Of a DNA stretch of 64,000 bases, positions 50,566 through 59,043 are shown in pieces (the first letter of the stretch is position 1; each line of letters opens with the position of its first letter). A model generated the notes under the pieces. The model was given only the letters and a program-made list of their open reading frames with translations, was not told the origin of the DNA and did not search any database. The translations under genes were made by a program, and so were the position numbers. The stretch is from Bacillus sp. OV322 (GTDB lineage: Bacteria > Bacillota > Bacilli > Bacillales > DSM-1321): positions 496,001 through 560,000 of the forward strand of contig NZ_FOMA01000001.1 of assembly GCF_900112495.1 (NCBI RefSeq). Reading direction: 5' to 3'.

Positions 50566-51699
50566 ATGGAACAAATTAATCCTTTCATCGAGATACGCAG
50601 GGAACTTCATCAAATACCGGAATTGGGTTTTAAGGAATTTAAAACACAGCAATTCTTATTAGATTATATAAAAAATCTTCCGCAAGATAATCTTGAAACA
50701 GAAACATGGAAAACAGGCATTTTCGTTAGAATTAAAGGTACCAGCCCCCGTAAGACCATCGGATATCGGGCAGATATGGATGGTCTTCCCATAAAAGAAG
50801 AAACAGGGCTCCCTTTTGCATCACGGCATGAAGGCAGGATGCACGCTTGCGGCCATGATTTGCACATGAGCATAGCGCTTGGCGTACTGACCCATTTTGC
50901 CCATCATCCTGCAACGGACAACCTGCTCTTTATATTCCAGCCAGCAGAAGAAGGGCCTGGCGGTGCTGAGCCTATGCTTAAGACAGAAACTATGCAAAAG
51001 TGGCGTCCTGATCAGATCCTTGGGCTTCATATAGCACCCGAATACCCTGCGGGCACTATCGCCGTCAAAGCGGGCCTGCTTTTTGCAAATACTTCAGAGC
51101 TGTTTATTGATTTAAAAGGAAAGGGCGGCCATGCGGCATATCCTCATGAAACAAAGGATATGGTAGTGGGTGCCTGCTCATTAGTCGGCCAGCTGCAGAC
51201 AATTGTGTCGAGAAATATCAACCCGCTTGATTCTGCGGTCATTACAATTGGCAAGATAACAGGTGGCACCGTTCAAAATGCCATTGCTGAAAATGCCCGT
51301 CTGGAAGGTACAATACGGACGCTTAATGCCGATTCCATGCTTAAGGTCAAAAGCCGGATTGAGGCACTTGTCAAAGGAATTGAAATTGGTTTTGAATGTG
51401 AAGCTTCAATTGATTATGGAAGTATGTATTATCAGGTGTACAATGAGGAAAAGCTGACAAGGGAATTCATGGAGTTTGCCGAAAAACATTCAAGTGCTAA
51501 GGTCATTGAATGCACCGAGGCAATGACCGGCGAGGACTTTGGCTATATGGTGAAAGAGATACCCGGATTTATGTTCTGGCTTGGTGCAGGCTCTGCCTAT
51601 GGCCTGCATCACTCCATGCTAAATCCCGATGAAGAGGCAATCGGCACAGCCATACCATTGCTGATTTCTTATATAAGCTTCAAGGCAAATAGAATGTAA
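50566..51699 (+). CDS. dapL: N-acetyldiaminopimelate deacetylase
   Basis: A 377-residue M20-family amidohydrolase that removes the acetyl group from N-acetyl-L,L-diaminopimelate. Metal ligands are in [24 protein letters not shown] and GLHIAPEYP, and the last His is in [15 protein letters not shown] at 50560 lies inside the open frame, but AGGAGG eight bases before the ATG at 50566 is preferred. It belongs with dapH and patA to the acetylase branch. It ends in a strong terminator shared with convergent ykuT. Confidence 0.94.
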   Translation: MEQINPFIEIRRELHQIPELGFKEFKTQQFLLDYIKNLPQDNLETETWKTGIFVRIKGTSPRKTIGYRADMDGLPIKEETGLPFASRHEGRMHACGHDLHMSIALGVLTHFAHHPATDNLLFIFQPAEEGPGGAEPMLKTETMQKWRPDQILGLHIAPEYPAGTIAVKAGLLFANTSELFIDLKGKGGHAAYPHETKDMVVGACSLVGQLQTIVSRNINPLDSAVITIGKITGGTVQNAIAENARLEGTIRTLNADSMLKVKSRIEALVKGIEIGFECEASIDYGSMYYQVYNEEKLTREFMEFAEKHSSAKVIECTEAMTGEDFGYMVKEIPGFMFWLGAGSAYGLHHSMLNPDEEAIGTAIPLLISYISFKANRM

Positions 51700-51712
51700 G
51701 AATGAATGTAAA

Positions 51713-51744
51713 AAAAGAAAAGGGCAGCATGCCCTTTTCTTTTT
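51713..51744. terminator. Bidirectional terminator (dapL / ykuT)
   Basis: AAAAAGAAAAGGGCA / TGCCCTTTTCTTTTT stem with a three-base loop. Confidence 0.92.
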
Positions 51745-51754
51745 CATTGCATTT

Positions 51755-52597
51755 TTACGCTTCTGCACTTGATTCCAGTCTTTTTTGTTCTTCAAGCTGT
51801 TCTTTTATCGTTTTTCTTAATGCCCGTTCAACATCTGCCTGTTTGCCGTTTATCGTTTTTGCGAGGATGCGGATAACGACATTGGATGAATCAAAGGACT
51901 GCACACCAAGAACACTTGGGCCCTCGATGATAATCTGAGACTGTGCTGCAGCAACTCTGCTGCATGCTTCCTGCAGAAGTTTTATGAGAGGTTCTACCTC
52001 CTTATCGGCAGGAAAGGAAATATCCACTAACGCACTCATGTTGCCTCTAGAATGATTGCTTAAGCTGGTTATCTGCCGGTTGGGAAGATAATGGAGAGTT
52101 CCGTCCATGCCGCGGATGATGGTTGTTTTAAGTCCGAGCTGTTCAACGACTCCTGAAAAAGTGCCAATTGTTACGTAATCCCCTACATCAAGCTGACGTT
52201 CCAGTAATAGAAAAAATCCCGTTACAACATCACTGACAAGTCCCTGCGCCCCAAAACCGACAGCAAGCCCGACAACACCGGCCCCTGCCAAGATGGAGGT
52301 AGCAGGAATGCCGAGAACCTGAAAAATGGTAACTAGGAGCACAAAGACAAGAATGTAGCCTATGACATTTCCTGAAAGGCTTTCGAGTGTTTTGGAGCGA
52401 CCTGGAGACACCTTTTCGCGCGTGCGGATTCTTGAAAAACTGGTTTTAATGATTCTTCTTGAAAGTGACCTGACAATCAGATAAATGATATAGATAATGA
52501 GGATTTTTAAAAAAATCATGCCGCCTTTTATTAATAAATCGTTCCAGTAACTGATATCCCGGACGCTATTAGGCAGCGTGAATTCATGCAGTTTCAT
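51755..52597 (-). CDS. ykuT: MscS-family mechanosensitive channel YkuT
   Basis: A 280-residue small-conductance mechanosensitive channel. Three membrane helices (FLKILIIYIIYLIVRSL, VIGYILVFVLLVTIFQVLGI, then the pore helix ILAGAGVVGLAVGFGAQGLV) precede the cytoplasmic beta domain (GDYVTIGTFSGVVEQLGLKT) and the mixed C-terminal part. It releases solutes on hypo-osmotic shock. Order relative to dapL and ykuU follows B. subtilis. Confidence 0.92.
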   Translation of the reverse strand: MKLHEFTLPNSVRDISYWNDLLIKGGMIFLKILIIYIIYLIVRSLSRRIIKTSFSRIRTREKVSPGRSKTLESLSGNVIGYILVFVLLVTIFQVLGIPATSILAGAGVVGLAVGFGAQGLVSDVVTGFFLLLERQLDVGDYVTIGTFSGVVEQLGLKTTIIRGMDGTLHYLPNRQITSLSNHSRGNMSALVDISFPADKEVEPLIKLLQEACSRVAAAQSQIIIEGPSVLGVQSFDSSNVVIRILAKTINGKQADVERALRKTIKEQLEEQKRLESSAEA

Positions 52598-52960
52598 GTA
52601 ATCTTCCTTTCTGTGTTCGTCAGTTAAAGCACTTCATTATATTCCCCAAGATGTTCATGATAAACTTTCTTTGGACATTCCTATTTTAACTGAAAATGAA
52701 AAAAACTTCATCGCTTGACCGTCATTTACTTATTTATATCTTACGCTGAGCTGCTTTTAAAACTTGGTTTAGCAGGAAGGAATCAGAACACAGCATAAAG
52801 GAAATGATAATGGAGGCGGGAGTTATTATTAATAATTACTCTTTATCTAAAATCGTTTTAATTGACGGCAAGAATGTGCTTGTCTATAATGAATTTTGTG
52901 CAGAAAAAATGAGAATATATTATCGCATTCTCATTTAATTACTTAATTGGAGGGAATATT
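52598..52960. other. Spacer upstream of ykuU
   Basis: Contains a good sigma-A promoter (52862-52890), a GAGAAT/ATTCTC hairpin in the untranslated leader, and a 42-codon open frame (52810-52938) that overlaps both and is doubtful. B. subtilis ykuS is not present here. Confidence 0.5.
52862..52890 (+). promoter_or_regulatory. Sigma-A promoter of ykuU
   Basis: TTGACG (52862-52867) and TATAAT (52885-52890) are separated by 17 bases, about 70 bases before the ykuU start. Confidence 0.78.
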
Positions 52961-53503
52961 ATGCCAGAACGCATGGTAGGAAAACAGGCTCCGCGATTTG
53001 AACTGGAAGCTGTTATGCCTAATAAAGAGTTTGGAAAAGTAAGCCTTGAAGAAAATATGAAAAACGATAAATGGACAGTTTTATTTTTCTATCCAATGGA
53101 CTTTACTTTCGTATGCCCAACAGAAATTACTGCTATGTCTGATCGCTTTGATGAGTTCGAAGATTTGGATGCTGAAGTAATCGGTGTTTCTACTGACACG
53201 ATTCATACTCACCTTGCATGGATTAACACTGACCGTACAGAAAACGGACTTGGCGATCTTAAATATGCCTTAGCTGCTGACACTAACCACCAGCTTTCCC
53301 GTGAATACGGCGTGCTGATTGAAGAAGAAGGCGTGGCACTTCGCGGCTTGTTCATCATTAACCCTGAAGGCGAGCTACAGTATCAAGTAGTCAACCATAA
53401 CAATATTGGCCGTGACGTTGACGAAACACTTCGGGTGCTTCAAGCTCTTCAAACTGGCGGATTATGCCCTGCCAACTGGAGACCTGGTCAAAAAACACTT
53501 TAA
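52961..53503 (+). CDS. ykuU: 2-Cys peroxiredoxin YkuU
   Basis: A 180-residue AhpC/Prx1-type peroxiredoxin reducing hydrogen peroxide and organic peroxides. The peroxidatic Cys is in DFTFVCPTEITAMS and the resolving Cys in GGLCPANWRPG. The conserved Arg is in LRGLFIINPEG. GGAGGG precedes the ATG. ykuV, a membrane-free thiol-disulfide protein, follows after a terminator. Oxidative-stress regulation is likely, but no PerR box is convincing. Confidence 0.94.
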   Translation: MPERMVGKQAPRFELEAVMPNKEFGKVSLEENMKNDKWTVLFFYPMDFTFVCPTEITAMSDRFDEFEDLDAEVIGVSTDTIHTHLAWINTDRTENGLGDLKYALAADTNHQLSREYGVLIEEEGVALRGLFIINPEGELQYQVVNHNNIGRDVDETLRVLQALQTGGLCPANWRPGQKTL

Positions 53504-53514
53504 TTTAATTGCAG

Positions 53515-53542
53515 GGCCTAACTTTGCAGTTAGGCCTTTTTA
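53515..53542 (+). terminator. ykuU terminator
   Basis: AGGGCCTAACT / AGTTAGGCCTTTTT stem with a four-base loop. Confidence 0.88.
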
Positions 53543-53593
53543 GATAAATATTATCGTGATGTGTTTTTATTTAACAAGTGGAGGTGCATGGTT

Positions 53594-54049
53594 TTGAAAT
53601 TGCGCGAATTAATGCCCGAATTAAGCGGAGCAACAGCGTGGGTGAACAATGAGGTAACAAAGGAAGATCTTGTAGGCGATAAACCGACTTTGATCCATTT
53701 TTGGTCTGTAAGCTGCCATTTATGCAAAGAAGCGATGCCGCAGGTCAATCAGTTTAGAGACGAATTCAAGGATAAGCTGAATGTAGTGGCTGTTCATATG
53801 CCCAGATCAGAGAAAGACTTGGATCTTGAAGAAATTAAAGAGGTTGCCAAAGAGCATGGCATTACACAGCCTATTTATGTGGACAGTGAACTAAAACTGA
53901 ATGATGCATTTGCAAATCAATATGTTCCTGCTTATTATGTATTTGATAAAGAAGGAAAACTTCGCCATTTTCAAGCAGGCGGAAGCGGAATGAAAATGCT
54001 CGAAAAGCGTGTTAACCGCGTATTGGATGAAAATGAAAAAACCGTTTAA
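53594..54049 (+). CDS. ykuV: Thioredoxin-like thiol-disulfide oxidoreductase YkuV
   Basis: A 151-residue thioredoxin-fold protein of the TlpA-like group but without a signal peptide. The redox site is SCHLCKEAMPQV, with VVAVHMPRSEKDLD and the cis-Pro segment YVPAYYVFDKEGKL. It is almost colinear with B. subtilis YkuV, whose start (MKLR..) corresponds to the TTG at 53594; GGAGGTG precedes it at normal distance, while the ATG at 53588 is too close. It would pass electrons to oxidised protein partners such as YkuU (inference). Confidence 0.92.
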   Translation: MKLRELMPELSGATAWVNNEVTKEDLVGDKPTLIHFWSVSCHLCKEAMPQVNQFRDEFKDKLNVVAVHMPRSEKDLDLEEIKEVAKEHGITQPIYVDSELKLNDAFANQYVPAYYVFDKEGKLRHFQAGGSGMKMLEKRVNRVLDENEKTV

Positions 54050-54484
54050 TTTAAAGATAGACTAAACCCGGTCTTAATGGCCGACATGGGTTTAGTCTTT
54101 TTTTTGCTCTTTTTTAAAGGTTTCAGTATTTGAGTTCTGCTAGGCATTTCCATTGTGAAGAGGGTTGACTGGAGTGAAGGTGCCAGGCTTTTGCGAGCGG
54201 GGCATATTAGCCCCAGATGCCCATGTCTCCCGTCATCAGCCGTGCGGAAAACAGCCGCCTTGATCTTGGCAGCAAATTATACGAAAACATTCGCTATGCG
54301 CCCCAAATCATATTGGACTGTTGGACAATTTAGAGGAAAGTTTACTTTATTCGAATTTTAAAAAAATAAAAAATATTATTAAAAATAGCTGGAAATTTAT
54401 TTCGAAACTCGATATATTTAGTAATGCGTCTTATTTAGAAAATACATATTTTGATTTTTTTGGAACTAGAAAGGGGAAGTGAAT
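54050..54484. other. Spacer between ykuV and yknU
   Basis: Holds the ykuV terminator, a GC-rich stretch at 54158-54290 that may be a decayed copy of the dispersed repeat, and an AT-rich promoter region before yknU. No gene is supported. Confidence 0.45.
54059..54105 (+). terminator. ykuV terminator
   Basis: AGACTAAACCC / GGGTTTAGTCT stem with an inner GGTC...GGCC part, followed by eight T. Confidence 0.9.
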
Positions 54485-56230
54485 TTGGAGACTTTTAAAA
54501 AACTAAAAGATTTTTATTGGCCATACAAAAAATATTTTTTTGTCTCCCTTGCTTTTTTGCTGATCATTACGGGAGTTACCGTTGTTTATCCGGTTTTTCT
54601 GCAGCTGACCATTGATAAAGTGGTAAATGAGAAAAAATATTATATGGTTCCATATCTTTCACTGGGGTTTGTAGCCATCATGGTCATCAAAGGCGGAGCC
54701 ACCTTTGTTAATCAGTATACAGGTGATTTATTCGGGATTCATTCAGTTTATAAGCTGAGGAATTCTCTATATGAAAAACTGCAGTACCTGCCATTTCGCT
54801 ATTATGATAATGCAAAGACGGGAGATTTGATGTCGAGGCTGACAGCAGATGTTGAGGGCTTCCGGTTCTTCCTTTCCTATGGCTTTTCAGAGCTCATACG
54901 CTTTATATTGATGGTTTTGATTTGCTGCGGAGTTATGTTTTACTATTCTGTTCCGCTGACATTTGTGACGCTTAGCACACTTCCATTTTTGGCGGCAGCG
55001 GTATATAAATTCGATAAAGCCGTACATCCGGCTTTCAGGAAAATCAGAAAGTCATTTGGAAAATTGAATACCAATGTACAGGAAAATATCAGCGGAATCA
55101 ATACAGTAAAATCTCTTTCAAGAGAAAGCTTTGAAATCGGGAAATTTAACCGGTCGAACGGGGAATTTAAGCAAAACAGTCTTCTTACCTCCGGAATATG
55201 GGCAAAGTATTTTCCTGTAATGGAGCTTTTAGGGAATATCTCGGTAGTTGCATTACTTTCTTACGGAGGTTATCTCGTCATCCATGGCACCTTGACTCCT
55301 GGAGAACTTGTTGCCTTCTACAGTCTTGTCTGGTTTATTATTTGGCCGATTGTGAACCTTGGCTTTGTTGTGAATATGTTTTCCCAGTCTAAGGCTTCCG
55401 GGGAAAGACTCCTCGTGATACTTGAAGAAACTCAGCATATTGAGGAAAAAGAAGATGCTATCGAAAAGGAGCGGCTCTTAGGCTCCGTAGAATTTCAGAA
55501 TGTCAGCCTTCAATATACAGTAGATGATGAAGAAGCCCTGCACGATATTAACTTTACTGCAGAACCAGGAAAGGTTATCGGCCTGATCGGTGCCACTGGC
55601 AGCGGAAAAACTTCTATCACCCAGCTGATTACACGTTTTTATAAACCGACAGACGGAAGCATCCTGGTTGATGGAAAGGACATTAGGGATTATTCACTTC
55701 AAACCCTTAGAAAGAATATCGGATTTGTCATGCAGGAATCTTTCCTTTTTTCTTCAACCATCAAATCTAATATAGCCTATGGTAAACCGGAAGCATCCAT
55801 GGAAGAAATCATCGATGCCGCAAAAAGGGCACAGGCACATGAATTCATTATGGAACTTCCTGATCAGTATGATACCCTTCTTGGGGAGAGGGGGATGGGG
55901 CTGTCCGGCGGCCAGAAACAGAGAATTGCCATCGCCAGAGCCATCTGTATAAATCCAAGCATACTCATACTTGATGATGCAACAAGCGCTGTTGATATGG
56001 AAACCGAATACAAAATACAAAATGCTTTCAGTGAAGTCATGAGAGGAAGGACGACATTTATCATTGCACACCGTATTTCTTCCTTAAAGCATGCAGATGA
56101 GATACTCGTCCTTGAAAACGGAAAAGTGGCTGAAAGAGGCACACATGATGAATTAATAAAATCCCATGGAGCATATGGGCGAATATATGATATTCAATTC
56201 AAAGACAGAGATTTGATACTGCAATCATAA
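54485..56230 (+). CDS. yknU: ABC exporter subunit YknU
   Basis: A 581-residue half-transporter: six membrane helices (residues about 15-310) fused to an ATPase domain. Walker A is GATGSGKTS, signature LSGGQKQRIA, Walker B ILILDDATSAVD with Asp where most exporters have the catalytic Glu, then the H-loop IIAHRIS. A degenerate Walker B in one partner is typical of heterodimeric exporters, with YknV supplying the intact site. AAAGGGG is eight bases from TTG 54485 and only two from GTG 54479, so the TTG is preferred. yknV follows 26 bases later. The substrate is unknown. Confidence 0.88.
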   Translation: METFKKLKDFYWPYKKYFFVSLAFLLIITGVTVVYPVFLQLTIDKVVNEKKYYMVPYLSLGFVAIMVIKGGATFVNQYTGDLFGIHSVYKLRNSLYEKLQYLPFRYYDNAKTGDLMSRLTADVEGFRFFLSYGFSELIRFILMVLICCGVMFYYSVPLTFVTLSTLPFLAAAVYKFDKAVHPAFRKIRKSFGKLNTNVQENISGINTVKSLSRESFEIGKFNRSNGEFKQNSLLTSGIWAKYFPVMELLGNISVVALLSYGGYLVIHGTLTPGELVAFYSLVWFIIWPIVNLGFVVNMFSQSKASGERLLVILEETQHIEEKEDAIEKERLLGSVEFQNVSLQYTVDDEEALHDINFTAEPGKVIGLIGATGSGKTSITQLITRFYKPTDGSILVDGKDIRDYSLQTLRKNIGFVMQESFLFSSTIKSNIAYGKPEASMEEIIDAAKRAQAHEFIMELPDQYDTLLGERGMGLSGGQKQRIAIARAICINPSILILDDATSAVDMETEYKIQNAFSEVMRGRTTFIIAHRISSLKHADEILVLENGKVAERGTHDELIKSHGAYGRIYDIQFKDRDLILQS

Positions 56231-56256
56231 TGGATTGAATAGATAGGAGGTTGAAT

Positions 56257-58077
56257 ATGAAACAGGCAAAATCTAAAAGAACCCCATCAGAGCGTTTTCA
56301 GTATTCTAATGACCAAGTCATTGAGAAACCCTTCAATTGGAAACAAATGCTGAGGTTATTCAGTTATATGAAGCCGTACAGCAAGAAGCTTCTGCCTCTG
56401 GCCATTTTTTCCGTCTTGCTGACAACAGCGATAAAGCTAGTAATTCCAGCTCTTATTGGTGTGTATACACTTGGAGGGGCCATAAAGGAAAAAAACACGA
56501 ACCATCTTTTCATGTATATCGGTATTATTGCCTGCTTGTATCTTATTGCATATGCCGCAAATATCTTCCGGATAAAGTGGATGAACAAGCTGGGGCAAAA
56601 TGTTATTTATGATTTAAGGAAGGATTTATTCACACATGTACAGAGCCTGTCGCATCGTTTTTTTGATCAGCGCTCTGCAGGGTCAATCCTGGTGAGAATC
56701 ATGAATGATATTAACTCTCTTCAGGAGCTGTTTACAAACGGGGTTATTAATCTTTTGATGGATATGGTTTTGCTTGCGGGCATTATTGTTATTTTATTTA
56801 CATTAAGTCCTCCATTGACACTGGCCATCATGATCATCCTGCCAATTATGTTCTTTATTTCAACAAGTCTCCGCAAAAAAATCAGGAGAAGCTGGCAGCT
56901 GGTCCGTTTAAAACAGTCGAAATTGAATTCCCATTTAAATGAAAGCATTCAGGGAATCAGGATTACCCAGTCATTCACCCAAGAAAAAGAGAACATGAAC
57001 TTTTTTGACGGAATCAATGAAGAAAACTTTGAGAGCTGGAGAAGCGCTGCCAGAAAAAATGCAGTCTTCAGGCCTCTTGTTGAAGCTACAAACGCCCTTG
57101 GGACAGCTGTCTTAATTTGGTATGGATCACATCTAATCCGGGGAAGCTCCCTTTCACTAGGCGAATTTGTTTCCTTCTCATTTTATCTGGGAATGTTTTG
57201 GGATCCTATTTCGCGTATGGGGCAGGTATATAACCAGCTGCTGGTCGGGATGGCTTCTTCAGAAAGAATTTTTGAATATTTAGATGAAAAGCCTTTAATT
57301 GATGAACATCCTGATTCTGTTAAACATGATGATATGAAAGGCCATATCATTTTTAATTCGGTAGAATTTGCGTATAACGGCGACCGAAAAGCATTAAAGG
57401 GGATTTCACTCGAGATGGAAGCTGGAAGCACTGTTGCGCTTGTTGGCCATACAGGATCAGGAAAAACCACGATTGCAAATTTGATAAGCCGCTTTTATGA
57501 CCCGACCGCAGGAGAAGTTAAAATAGACGGTATTGATTTAAAAAACATGTCTCTATCAAGCCTTAGGGGAAATATCAGCATTGTGCTGCAGGATACATTT
57601 ATCTTTTCGGGAACCATTATGGAAAACATTCGGTTTGGCCGCCCTGACGCAACCGACGAAGAAGTGAAAAATGCTGCCCGCGCTGTTGGAGCGGATATAT
57701 TTATCCAATCTTTGCCTAATGGATATGATACAGAGGTAGAGGAGAGGGGGAATATCCTGTCTGTAGGGGAAAGGCAGCTTCTTTCTTTTTCTCGGGCCCT
57801 TCTTGCAGATCCAAAGATCCTGATTCTTGATGAAGCAACTGCGAGCATTGATACTGAAACGGAAATGAAAATACAAGGAGCCCTTAAAACCCTGCTTAAG
57901 GGAAGAACCTCAATCATTATCGCACACAGATTATCGACAATAAGGGAAGCGAATAAAATATTCGTGCTGAACCATGGAGAAATCCTGGAAGAAGGCAGCC
58001 ATGAAGAACTGATGAATCTAAAGGGTGAATATTATCAACTTGTTAAAGCACAGTTCAATATGCAGCAAGCTGTATAA
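56257..58077 (+). CDS. yknV: ABC exporter subunit YknV
   Basis: A 606-residue half-transporter, partner of YknU. After a 40-residue N-terminal extension come six membrane helices and an ATPase domain with Walker A GHTGSGKTT, a degenerate signature (LSVGERQLLS instead of LSGGQ), Walker B LILDEATASID with the catalytic Glu, and IIAHRLS. The complementary defects in the two subunits indicate one functional ATP site per heterodimer. AGGAGG lies six bases before the ATG at 56257. Order and pairing agree with B. subtilis yknUV. Confidence 0.88.
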   Translation: MKQAKSKRTPSERFQYSNDQVIEKPFNWKQMLRLFSYMKPYSKKLLPLAIFSVLLTTAIKLVIPALIGVYTLGGAIKEKNTNHLFMYIGIIACLYLIAYAANIFRIKWMNKLGQNVIYDLRKDLFTHVQSLSHRFFDQRSAGSILVRIMNDINSLQELFTNGVINLLMDMVLLAGIIVILFTLSPPLTLAIMIILPIMFFISTSLRKKIRRSWQLVRLKQSKLNSHLNESIQGIRITQSFTQEKENMNFFDGINEENFESWRSAARKNAVFRPLVEATNALGTAVLIWYGSHLIRGSSLSLGEFVSFSFYLGMFWDPISRMGQVYNQLLVGMASSERIFEYLDEKPLIDEHPDSVKHDDMKGHIIFNSVEFAYNGDRKALKGISLEMEAGSTVALVGHTGSGKTTIANLISRFYDPTAGEVKIDGIDLKNMSLSSLRGNISIVLQDTFIFSGTIMENIRFGRPDATDEEVKNAARAVGADIFIQSLPNGYDTEVEERGNILSVGERQLLSFSRALLADPKILILDEATASIDTETEMKIQGALKTLLKGRTSIIIAHRLSTIREANKIFVLNHGEILEEGSHEELMNLKGEYYQLVKAQFNMQQAV

Positions 58078-58100
58078 AAAGGATAATGAAAGAAAACGGT

Positions 58101-58141
58101 CAGCAATCTTCTTCCGTCTGGAAGGAGAAGCTGGCTTTTTA
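58101..58141 (+). terminator. yknV terminator
   Basis: An imperfect stem, CAGC..TCTTCTTCC / GGAAGGAGAAGCTG, followed by GCTTTTTAT. Confidence 0.6.
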
Positions 58142-58336
58142 TATGGCACACTATTTCTCTCCTGATAGAAAAATAACAATGTGATAAACTAGAGTACATA
58201 CAAGCGCATGACTAGCCATGATGAAAAAGGATTGATCAGGTGCCTGCAGATGTGTACACGATCATAAGTAAAGCCTTTCAGGAAGGATGTTTTTCTTTGA
58301 AGGCGGAATTTGAAGATGGGTTCAGGAGGAATTTTA

Positions 58337-58996
58337 GTGAAAAAGGAATTTGCTGTAATTGGTTTAGGGAGATTTGGGGGGAGTATTGTCAGGGCATTGG
58401 CTGAAGAAGGCATGGAGGTTCTGGCCATAGATACAAATGAAGAGAGGGTCAATGAATTTGCCCTGGTGGCTTCCCACGCGGTAATTGGTGATTCGACAGA
58501 TGAAAATGTTCTTAAAAGCCTTGGCATCCGGAACTTTGATCATGTTATCGTAGCAATTGGGGATAATATTCAATCCAGTATTCTTACAACTCTCATGCTG
58601 AAGGAAATGGGAGTGGAAAATATAACAGTCAAAGCTCAAAATGATTACCATGAAAGAGTACTGCTGAAAATAGGTGCTGATCGTGTTGTACACCCTGAGC
58701 GGGATATGGGAAGAAGGATTGCCCATAATATTGTTTCAAACAATGTCCTGGATTATTTAGAACTGTCTGATGAGCATTCTATTGCTGAGATTGCTGCAAG
58801 CAGTAAAATGACAGGAAAATCTGTTATTGATTTAGATATTCGTGCAAAGTTTGGGATCAACATTGTAGCTATTAAAAGAGGGAAGGAAATCATTGTTTCG
58901 CCGCTTGCCACTGATATCTTTCAAAATGGGGATATCCTCATTGTCATTGGCGCAGACGATGATATCAGCAGGTTTGAAAGAAAAGTCATCCAATGA
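58337..58996 (+). CDS. ktrC: Potassium uptake regulatory subunit KtrC
   Basis: A 219-residue RCK protein that gates a Ktr potassium channel subunit encoded elsewhere. The N-terminal Rossmann part (KEFAVIGLGRFGGSIVRALA, AIDTNEERV, VAIGDNIQSSI) binds ATP/ADP, and the C-terminal RCK_C part (LSDEHSIAEIAASSKMTG, FGINIVAIKRGKEIIVSP) is the cyclic di-AMP-binding region known for KtrC. GTG at 58337 follows AGGAGG with seven-base spacing; the nine upstream codons cover that site. It is convergent with rnjA, as in B. subtilis. Confidence 0.92.
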   Translation: MKKEFAVIGLGRFGGSIVRALAEEGMEVLAIDTNEERVNEFALVASHAVIGDSTDENVLKSLGIRNFDHVIVAIGDNIQSSILTTLMLKEMGVENITVKAQNDYHERVLLKIGADRVVHPERDMGRRIAHNIVSNNVLDYLELSDEHSIAEIAASSKMTGKSVIDLDIRAKFGINIVAIKRGKEIIVSPLATDIFQNGDILIVIGADDDISRFERKVIQ

Positions 58997-59004
58997 TTAT
59001 GCAC

Positions 59005-59035
59005 AAAAAAACCGTTCCCTGGGAACGGTTTTTTT
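59005..59035. terminator. Bidirectional terminator (ktrC / rnjA)
   Basis: AAAAAACCGTTCC / GGAACGGTTTTTTT stem with a three-base loop. Confidence 0.93.
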
Positions 59036-59043
59036 AATGGCTA

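Noticed and set aside
52825-52836. AT-rich palindrome ATTATTAATAAT as a PerR box for ykuU
   Set aside because: It does not fit the TTATAATNATTATAA pattern and such AT palindromes are common by chance here.
54390-54445. ECF-type promoter (CGAAAC ... CGTC) before yknU
   Set aside because: The spacer is 18 bases instead of the usual 16-17 and the -35 begins with C; too weak to call.
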